Origin: DATJWY01 sp035500775
GTDB taxonomy: Bacteria; Pseudomonadota; Alphaproteobacteria; Acetobacterales; Acetobacteraceae
Reading direction: 5' to 3'
DNA: 21,085 nt
Assembly (NCBI GenBank): GCA_035500775.1
Contig: DATJWY010000191.1
Coordinates: 1-21,085 of the forward strand
Positions 13,249 through 19,523 of the stretch are shown piece after piece. Every line of letters starts with the position of its first letter. Position 1 is the stretch's first letter. The position numbers were made by a program, and so were the translations under genes. Below the pieces are notes generated by a model. It did not search any database. It had not been told where the DNA came from and was given only the letters and a program-made list of their open reading frames with translations.

Positions 13249-14826
13249 ATGGTGCACACCGGCTTCACGAAGCGCGATTTTCTCACGGGGCTTTGGTCGA
13301 CGGTGCGGCTGCCGCTGCAGATCCTGCTGGTCGGCGGCTCCGTTCTCGTGCTGCTCCGGATCGCCGAGGTGGTCGCGACGGGGGCGTCGGTCAGCACCGC
13401 GCTTACGGCGCTGATGGGCGCTGCTCCGGCATCCGGATTCATCGGGATCCTGATCTTCTTGGTCGGCATCGGCTTCGCCGTCTTCCTGTGGTGGCTCGCG
13501 AGCCGCTACTTCGCGCTGCTGACCGCCGAAAAGATCGACAAGGATGTGGTTTCGGCGCTGAAGGACCTGCCGCTCGCGCTGCCGGAGGGAACGGTACGAG
13601 CGGTGCTTGCCCTGGTCGTCGGTGTCGTCGGCCTGCCCATTCTGCTGTTCAGCGACGTTCTCAATCTTGACGCGGATGCGAAGGGCTACGTCAACGGAAT
13701 CATCGCCGGCGTGTTCGGCTTCTATTTCGGGACGCGCACCTCCGGCGTGCCTACGCAGGCGATGAACCAGATCGGTGCGGCGCAACGCGAGATCGGCCAG
13801 GCGCTCGCAACGGTGGCGCAGGCGAACGACAGGGTAGCGCAGGCGCAGCAGGGCGAGATGGAGGCGACGCGAGGATCGCAGCTGGCAACCGCTGTCGATC
13901 AGCTGGGGCGTCATATCGGTCTTGCCTCGGCGCTGGTAAACGCAATCGCTCCGGCGCTTCCTCCCGGGCTCGTTCCGCCCGGGCTCAAGGATTTGCTGGA
14001 CAAGACGCAGACCGTATTCGATGTCGCCAAGACGCTTACAGGCGAGACGGCCAACGACGAGCAGGTGAAGCAGGCCAACGACGCCGCTGCGGCCCTGATT
14101 GGCGCCGGCGGGTCCGGCACCTCGGTGATCGGCAGTCTACTCGGCAGCGCCTCCGCGCTGCTCCCCGCGGCCGGGCTCGCTCTCGGGCCGCTGTCCGGAA
14201 TCGCGCTCATGCTGGGCGTCGGATGGAGACTGGGCTCGGCGGAGTTTCAGCGTTGGAGGGCGCGGGTTCTCGCGGCGCCTTTCGCCAATGGGCTGGTGGA
14301 GTTCGGCACCGTCACGCCGGACGATGCGTTGGCAGCGCTTTCCTCCTCTCCGCTGTTCCAGAGCGCCTTCGCCCCGGTCCGGAACGAACCCGGGTTCGGC
14401 ACCGCCCTCGCAGATGCGGTTCTGCGCGACGACGCAGCCGACCGGCTCTGGGCCGCGTACGGGCAGAGCGCACCGGACCATCCGGTGCTGTTTGATACCC
14501 GCGAGCAACTCGCACGGGGATTGATTGAGTTTCGTCGCACGCTGCTGGAGGACCGGGCGCGGACCGACATCTCGGACGATATGGTCAAGACGGTCGCGGC
14601 ATCGCTCGCCGAAGCCGCGACCCCCGCGCTGCGGCCGCCGTCCGACCCTGGCAGACTCACGGCGGATAATCTGAACGCCCTGATCCGCGCGGCCGGCGAT
14701 GCCGCCTCCGCCCCGGCTCCGCCCGTGAACGCGCAGGCCGCCTTCGATGCCCTCGTCATCCTCGTCGGTCATGCGCGGCAGGACAAGATTGACCTACCGG
14801 CCGCACTCGCGGAGCTGAAGCCATGA
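13249..14826 (+). CDS. Multi-TM membrane protein of unknown family, holin-like N-terminal half
   Basis: A 525-residue protein I cannot place in a named family. The first 165 residues hold four likely membrane segments: about 22-45 (LPLQILLVGGSVLVLLRI), 63-91 (GFIGILIFLVGIGFAVFLWW), 115-137 (TVRAVLALVVGVVGLPILLF) and 146-163 (GYVNGIIAGVFGFYFG). The block LPEGTVRAVLAL...GFYFGTR resembles small holin-like membrane proteins. Residues 170-222 are a Gln/Ala-rich probable coiled coil. A hydrophobic stretch lies at 298-328. Residues 330-525 look soluble and helical. The ATG at 13249 is used; an in-frame TTG lies 18 bases upstream. Codon use is less G/C-biased than in purK or alaS. It precedes a lysozyme-like gene on the same strand, so a joint role in wall lysis or remodelling is possible (inference). 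Confidence 0.8.
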   Translation: MVHTGFTKRDFLTGLWSTVRLPLQILLVGGSVLVLLRIAEVVATGASVSTALTALMGAAPASGFIGILIFLVGIGFAVFLWWLASRYFALLTAEKIDKDVVSALKDLPLALPEGTVRAVLALVVGVVGLPILLFSDVLNLDADAKGYVNGIIAGVFGFYFGTRTSGVPTQAMNQIGAAQREIGQALATVAQANDRVAQAQQGEMEATRGSQLATAVDQLGRHIGLASALVNAIAPALPPGLVPPGLKDLLDKTQTVFDVAKTLTGETANDEQVKQANDAAAALIGAGGSGTSVIGSLLGSASALLPAAGLALGPLSGIALMLGVGWRLGSAEFQRWRARVLAAPFANGLVEFGTVTPDDALAALSSSPLFQSAFAPVRNEPGFGTALADAVLRDDAADRLWAAYGQSAPDHPVLFDTREQLARGLIEFRRTLLEDRARTDISDDMVKTVAASLAEAATPALRPPSDPGRLTADNLNALIRAAGDAASAPAPPVNAQAAFDALVILVGHARQDKIDLPAALAELKP

Positions 14827-15105
14827 CGTGCCGTGTCACAGTCCGCGGCACTCGGTGGCCGCTCGGATGCCTGTCCGCGGATTTACGCCATCCACGACAA
14901 AGCCTGCCTGCAGATGGCGCGGCGCGAGTCGGTGAGCCCTGCATTCCCTGCCTCGCAGCGCTGCACGGCCGCCCACCTGGCGATCAGCCGCGCCCAGGAG
15001 GGGCTCGGCCTCTCACCGGCCCCCGCCATGACGCAGGAACCGCAACGGATCATGAGCGGTGCGCGAGACCAGATGGCGCGCATTCCGTGTGGGAGCGGCT
15101 GATCG
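14827..15105 (+). other. Spacer between membrane and lysozyme-like genes, possible small ORF
   Basis: Three frames are open here, so coding is uncertain. The best candidate is a GTG-started frame at 14833-15102 (89 aa), which contains PRIYAIHDKACLQMARRES and has mostly G/C third positions. It is in the same frame as the upstream membrane gene, separated from it by that gene's TGA only, so it could also be a readthrough tail or a former C-terminus. A rival frame from ATG 14823 overlaps the upstream stop as ATGA but has poorer codon bias. Neither resembles a known family. Confidence 0.3.
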
Positions 15106-16059
15106 ATGCTGCGCACCCGTGACCTGAAATATCAATTCCCGCTGATGCGAGGTGAGGACGTACGGGCCGTACAGCAGGCTTTGATCGCGGTAAGAGCCGT
15201 GCCGCCGTGCGGCGTTGCCGACGGCATCTTCGGCCAGTCCACGCAACTGAGCGTTCGCGGCTTTCAAGAACCGCGGCGGCTGGCGGTGGACGGGGTCGTC
15301 GGCAACGACACCTGGACCGCGCTGTTCGAAGCCAGCGCAGCCGCGCCGGGGACCCAGATCCAGGCTGCCTCCTCCGAGCTGCCGCCCGCTGAGGCCGCGC
15401 CGCAGCAGGCCCAGATCAGCCCGCAATTCCCGATCCCCCCCACCGCCGCACCGCCGCCGCTCAACCGTGATCAGGCGCGGCGGGCCAAGCAATGGATTAT
15501 GCGGAATTTCGGCCCCGCGGTCACCGCTGCCGCCACGGCGCCCTTTGATGCCGATCTCGTCTGCGCCATCGTCTGCAAGGAAACCGCGAATGTATGGCTT
15601 GGATGGACCGACCGCATGAGCGCCGAGGACGTGCTCGCCCGCTGCGTGTTCGATGCGAGTGGCGACTTCCCAGGGACAAGCCGCCGTGCATTCCCGCAGA
15701 ACACGGCGGCCTTCCGCGCACGTTTCGGAAACGACCTGACCGAAGATCTGATCGCCGAAGCCAATCGCGCCCGCGCGCTCCGGAAGTTGCCGCCGGCCGA
15801 ATGGGTCTACAAGGGCTACGGCATCTTCCAATACGACCTGCAGCACATCACGACGGACGAGGCTTTCTTCCGCGACAAGCTCTGGCGCGACATGGGCCAG
15901 TGTCTGGATCGGCTGTTCCATGAACTGCGCCAGAAATTGGCGGACGCCCATGGCGACCTGCCTGACGCGATCCGGCGCTACAATGGTTCGGGTGATAAGG
16001 CGCAGGAATACATGGCCCATGTTCTGCTCTTACGGAGCTGGTGCGCCGAGCAGTCCTGA
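15106..16059 (+). CDS. Peptidoglycan-binding and goose-lysozyme-like hydrolase, endolysin-like
   Basis: A 317-residue protein with two domains. Residues 10-75 are a PG_binding_1 domain (RGEDVRAVQQALIAV, DGIFGQSTQLSVRGFQ, VDGVVGNDTWTALF). Residues 78-120 are an Ala/Pro/Gln linker. Residues 121-310 have the order of a GH23/goose-lysozyme fold: AIVCKETANVW with candidate catalytic Glu159, then GYGIFQYDLQH (237-247), comparable to GFGLMQVD in goose lysozyme, and AIRRYNGSG (288-296). About 75 residues are inserted between the first two blocks. It should cleave peptidoglycan glycan strands. There is no signal peptide or membrane anchor, so release would need a partner such as the upstream membrane protein. 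GGGAG lies 10 bases before ATG 15106. The family of the catalytic part is my reading of motifs, not a search result. Confidence 0.8.
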   Translation: MLRTRDLKYQFPLMRGEDVRAVQQALIAVRAVPPCGVADGIFGQSTQLSVRGFQEPRRLAVDGVVGNDTWTALFEASAAAPGTQIQAASSELPPAEAAPQQAQISPQFPIPPTAAPPPLNRDQARRAKQWIMRNFGPAVTAAATAPFDADLVCAIVCKETANVWLGWTDRMSAEDVLARCVFDASGDFPGTSRRAFPQNTAAFRARFGNDLTEDLIAEANRARALRKLPPAEWVYKGYGIFQYDLQHITTDEAFFRDKLWRDMGQCLDRLFHELRQKLADAHGDLPDAIRRYNGSGDKAQEYMAHVLLLRSWCAEQS

Positions 16060-16094
16060 GAGCCATTATTCCGCGGCCCACTGGTGCTGTTGCG

Positions 16095-16233
16095 GGCGCC
16101 TGGACCCCGTCACGCGCAGGCGTGCCTGCGCACGACGGGAGCGAGCGCCCCCGGACCCGCGCAACAAAGGGCGCCCCTTCCCTGACGCACCCCCATGCGC
16201 TACTTCCAGCAAAAGTAAGAATCCAAAGGTCAA
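16095..16233. repeat. Divergent, expanded copy of the palindromic repeat (R5)
   Basis: In the orientation of R1, the parts GCCTGGACCCC (16099-16109), GGGAGCGAGCGCCC, GGACCCGCGCAA and AAAGTAAGAATCCAAAGG appear in order, but a CGCAGGC-GT-GCCTGCG hairpin (16115-16130) and about 40 further bases are inserted, and the right arm is absent. It ends about 10 bases before the alaS start. Confidence 0.6.
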
Positions 16234-16243
16234 GCCCCGTTCC

Positions 16244-18883
16244 ATGACCAGCACCAACGACATCCGCGCGACTTTCCTCGACTACTTCGCGAGGAATGGC
16301 CACCAAGTGGTTGAAAGCAGCCCGCTTGTGCCGCGAAACGACCCCACGTTGCTGTTCACCAACGCGGGCATGGTGCAGTTCAAGAACGTCTTCACCGGCC
16401 AGGAGAAGCGCCCCTATTCGCGCGCGACCACGGCGCAGAAATGCGTCCGCGCCGGCGGCAAGCACAACGATCTCGATAATGTGGGCTACACCGCCCGGCA
16501 CCACACCTTCTTCGAGATGCTGGGCAATTTCAGCTTCGGCGACTACTTCAAGCCGCTGGCGATCGAGCTGGCCTGGAATCTGGTGACGCGGGAGTTCAGC
16601 CTGCCGCGCGAGAAGCTGCTGGTCACGGTGTTCTCCGAGGATGAGGAAGCCGCCGCGCTCTGGCGCCGCATCGCCGGCCTCTCCGACGACCGGATCATCC
16701 GCATCCCGACCTCCGACAATTTCTGGCGCATGGGCGATACCGGCCCGTGCGGCCCGTGCTCCGAGATCTTCTACGATCACGGCGACCACATCCCCGGCGG
16801 CCCGCCCGGCAGCCCGGACGAGGATGGGGACCGGTTCATCGAGATCTGGAACCTCGTCTTCATGCAGTACGAGGAAGGCCCGCCGGGCACGCGCGCGCCG
16901 CTGCCCCGGCCCTCGATCGACACCGGCATGGGGCTGGAGCGCTTCGCCGCCATCCTGCAGGGCAAGCACGACAACTACGACACGGACACGTTCCGCGCCC
17001 TGATCCTCGCCAGCGCCGAGGCCACCGGGCAGGCGCCGGACGGGCCGTTCCGCGTCAGCCACCGCGTGGTGGCGGACCATCTGCGCAGCACCTCCTTCCT
17101 GATCGCGGACGGCGTGCTGCCCTCCAACGAGGGCCGCGGCTACGTTCTTCGCCGCATCATGCGCCGGGCGATGCGCCATCTGCACCTGATGGGCACCAAG
17201 GAGGCGCTGTTCCACCGCCTCGTCCCCGCCCTGATCCGGCAGATGGGCGCCGCCTATCCCGAGCTGGTGCGCGCCGAGCCGCTGATCGTCGAGACGCTGC
17301 GCCTGGAGGAAAACCGCTTCAAGGCGATGCTGGAGCGCGGCCTCGGCCTGCTCGCCGAGGAGACGCAGCGCCTCGGCGAGGGCCACCCCCTCCCCGGCGA
17401 TGTCGCCTTCCGCCTGTATGACACGTACGGCTTCCCGCTCGACCTGACGCAGGACGCGCTGCGCGAACAGGGCCGCTCGGTGGATGCCGCCGGATTCGAG
17501 GCGGCGATGGCCGAGCAGCGCGCCCGCGCCCGCGCCGCCTGGGCCGGCTCCGGCGAGGCGACCACGGAATCCGTCTGGTTCGAGCTGCGCGACACGGTCG
17601 GCGCCACCGAGTTCCTCGGCTACTCCACCGAGACCGCCGAGGGCGAGATCCGCGCCCTGGTCGTCGCCGGCGCCCCCGCCGAGGCGGCGAGCGTCGGGCA
17701 GGACGTCGCGGTGGTGCTGAACCAGACCCCGTTCTACGCCGAGAGCGGCGGCCAGGTCGGCGATACCGGTGTCATCACCGGCCCGAACGGGCTGCGCATC
17801 GCCGTGCGCGACACGCAGAAGAAGGTCGGCGACCTGTTCGTGCATCTCGGCACGGTGGAACAGGGCGAGGCGCGGCCGGGCATGGCGGTGGTCGCCGAGG
17901 TGGACGGGGCCCGCCGCCGCTCCATCCGCGCGCATCACAGCGCGGCCCATCTGCTGCATGAATCGCTGCGCCGCCATCTCGGCACACATGTGACGCAGAA
18001 GGGCAGCCTGAACGCGCCCGAACGCCTGCGCTTCGACATCAGCCACCCGAAGCCGCTGACGCCTGAGGAGCTGGAGCTCGTCGAGCGCGAGGTGAATGCC
18101 CTCATCCGCGAGAACACCGCGGTCACCACCCGGCTGATGACGCCGGAGGCCGCCGTGGCCGAGGGCGCCATGGCGCTGTTCGGCGAGAAATACGGCGACG
18201 AGGTGCGCGTCGTCTCCATGGGCACCGGCAGCGACGGACGGCCCTCCTACTCGATCGAGCTATGCGGCGGCACGCATGTGCGACAGACCGGCGATATCGG
18301 CCTGTTCCGCATCGTCAGCGAAGGCGGCGTCAGCGCCGGCGTGCGCCGCATCGAGGCGGTGACGGGCGCCGCCGCCGAGGCCGCGGTGCTGGAGGCGGAT
18401 GCCCAACTGCGCGAAGCCGCCGCCCTGCTCCGCGCCACCCCGTCCGAGGTGCCGGCCCGAATCGCCGCCCTGCTGGAGGAGCGGCGCAAGCTGGAACGGC
18501 ATGTCTCCGAGCTGCAAAAGAAGCTCGCGACCGGCGGCGCCGGGGCGGAGATCGAGGATGTCGGCGGCGTCAAGCTCGCCGCGCGCAACCTCGGCGACGT
18601 GCCGCCGCGCGACCTGAAGGGGCTCGCGGAGGCGATCAGCAAACAGGTCGGCGAAGGCGTGGTCGCGCTGGTTTCCACCGCCGAGGGCAAGGCGAGCATC
18701 GTGGTCGGCGTGTCGCCCGAACTGAGCAAGCGGTTCAGCGCCGTGGATCTGGTGCGGGCCGCGAGCGCGGCCGTGGGCGGCAAGGGCGGCGGCGGACGGC
18801 CGGATATGGCCCAGGCCGGCGGACCGGATGCCGGGCAGGCCGATGCAGCGCTCGCGGCTGTGCGGGCGGCGCTGGCGGCTTGA
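16244..18883 (+). CDS. alaS: Alanyl-tRNA synthetase
   Basis: A full-length 879-residue cytoplasmic class II synthetase that charges tRNA-Ala. The catalytic core includes SSPLVPRNDPTLLFTNAGM (25-43), CVRAGGKHNDLDNVG (67-81), HHTFFEMLGNFSFGDYFK (86-103) and motif 3 DTGMGLERF (226-234). The editing domain that clears Ser- and Gly-tRNA carries its zinc ligands in HSAAH (565-569) and CGGTH (674-678). A coiled region (720-762) leads to the C-Ala domain with GGGGRPDMAQAGG (848-860). Length is close to the E. coli enzyme (about 875). ATG 16244 gives MTSTNDIRATFLDYF, a normal start; no strong ribosome site is seen. The half-repeat after the stop can serve as terminator. Confidence 0.97.
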   Translation: MTSTNDIRATFLDYFARNGHQVVESSPLVPRNDPTLLFTNAGMVQFKNVFTGQEKRPYSRATTAQKCVRAGGKHNDLDNVGYTARHHTFFEMLGNFSFGDYFKPLAIELAWNLVTREFSLPREKLLVTVFSEDEEAAALWRRIAGLSDDRIIRIPTSDNFWRMGDTGPCGPCSEIFYDHGDHIPGGPPGSPDEDGDRFIEIWNLVFMQYEEGPPGTRAPLPRPSIDTGMGLERFAAILQGKHDNYDTDTFRALILASAEATGQAPDGPFRVSHRVVADHLRSTSFLIADGVLPSNEGRGYVLRRIMRRAMRHLHLMGTKEALFHRLVPALIRQMGAAYPELVRAEPLIVETLRLEENRFKAMLERGLGLLAEETQRLGEGHPLPGDVAFRLYDTYGFPLDLTQDALREQGRSVDAAGFEAAMAEQRARARAAWAGSGEATTESVWFELRDTVGATEFLGYSTETAEGEIRALVVAGAPAEAASVGQDVAVVLNQTPFYAESGGQVGDTGVITGPNGLRIAVRDTQKKVGDLFVHLGTVEQGEARPGMAVVAEVDGARRRSIRAHHSAAHLLHESLRRHLGTHVTQKGSLNAPERLRFDISHPKPLTPEELELVEREVNALIRENTAVTTRLMTPEAAVAEGAMALFGEKYGDEVRVVSMGTGSDGRPSYSIELCGGTHVRQTGDIGLFRIVSEGGVSAGVRRIEAVTGAAAEAAVLEADAQLREAAALLRATPSEVPARIAALLEERRKLERHVSELQKKLATGGAGAEIEDVGGVKLAARNLGDVPPRDLKGLAEAISKQVGEGVVALVSTAEGKASIVVGVSPELSKRFSAVDLVRAASAAVGGKGGGGRPDMAQAGGPDAGQADAALAAVRAALAA

Positions 18884-18894
18884 GGAAAGGGATT

Positions 18895-18950
18895 CCAGGG
18901 GCGCTGCCCCTGGACCCCGCCAAAGGCGAAGCCTTTGGAATCCATTACTT
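18895..18950 (+). repeat. Half copy of the palindromic repeat acting as terminator (R6)
   Basis: One arm (18895-18918, CCAGGGGCGCTGCCCC then TGGACCCC), the inner palindrome CCAAAGGC-GAA-GCCTTTGG (18920-18938) and AATCCATTACTT. The inner hairpin is followed by ATTACTTTTCTT, the most T-rich tail among these elements, 12 bases after the alaS stop. It fits intrinsic termination of alaS. The second arm is missing and the sequence beyond is unrelated. Confidence 0.8.
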
Positions 18951-19271
18951 TTCTTGACCAACAAGCCCTAGGGCGAAAACTCGATCAGGCACTGCCGCTT
19001 TGGGTGGGCAGTCTTAGTGGGTTGCGGCTGCGAAGTCCGTTCTGCGCCCATGTCGGCCACAAGCTCTCTGATCGCAACTTCCCGAAAGCCGCCGTTCGCG
19101 TGGCGCGGGATTTCGATGCTGTCCCAGGGGGAACGGATGCTTCGAGGCCGGCCGCCAACCGCGCATATCAACCTGCGATAGGTTCGAGCCGATTGGCGCG
19201 GGCGGTTCCCCCCTTGGTATGTGAAGAAGAAGCCGGATGCTGGCCACGGCTATATTGCCCGTGGCGAACAG
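18951..19271. other. Decayed intergenic DNA
   Basis: No gene is supported in these 321 bases. Short frames are open on both strands, for example a minus-strand frame with IPRHANGGFREVAIRELVADM (about 19040-19110), which looks protein-like but has no convincing start and no family I recognise. Composition is less GC-biased than the genes on the left. It probably contains gene remnants together with the AraC fragment next to it. Confidence 0.4.
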
Positions 19272-19470
19272 CCCATGACTCTTGAAGGCTGTGCTGAAGG
19301 CGCTCTCGGACTCGTAGCCGAGCAACAGGGCAATGACGGAAATGGGATCGCTGGAATTCGCCAGCCTGTCCCCGGCCAGCAACATTCGCCAGCGCGTCAA
19401 ATGGTCCATGGGTGAAGCCCTGACAGATCCGGCGGATGAGAGCGCTGCGGCGGCCAACTTCGACCGGCCA
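19272..19470 (-). pseudogene. AraC-family regulator fragment, frameshifted
   Basis: Remnant of the DNA-binding half of an AraC/XylS transcription regulator of the cupin-type group. One frame reads WPVEVGRRSALIRRICQGF (19470 down to about 19414), the first helix-turn-helix. The next reads PMDHLTRWRMLLAGDRLANS and on to GYESESAFSTAFKSHG (19412 down to 19272), the second. Intact relatives read the two parts in one frame (SRSAFxRRF...PPMxYLTRWRM), so an indel lies near 19410. The WPVE-VGRRSAL junction also lacks about five residues. The N-terminal cupin domain is absent and the C-terminus loses the family pattern after FKSHG. It is almost certainly non-functional. Confidence 0.82.
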
Positions 19471-19479
19471 AATTTCGTA

Positions 19480-19495
19480 TCGGTTAGTTGACCGA
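19480..19495. promoter_or_regulatory. Short inverted repeat upstream of the DUF6311-like gene
   Basis: TCGGT-TAGTTG-ACCGA, 28 bases before the ATG at 19524 and just beyond the AraC fragment. It has the size of a dimeric repressor site and may be an operator of the divergent region; nothing else supports this. Confidence 0.25.
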
Positions 19496-19523
19496 CCCGC
19501 GATTTTGATCGATATCGAAACAT

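Noticed and set aside
13108..13914. Minus-strand frame opposite the start of the membrane protein
   Set aside because: Asp/Gln/Arg-rich translation without hydrophobic or domain pattern, against four clean membrane segments on the plus strand.
15848..18046. Long minus-strand frame opposite the hydrolase end and alaS
   Set aside because: Antisense artefact of the alaS codon bias; no recognisable domain.
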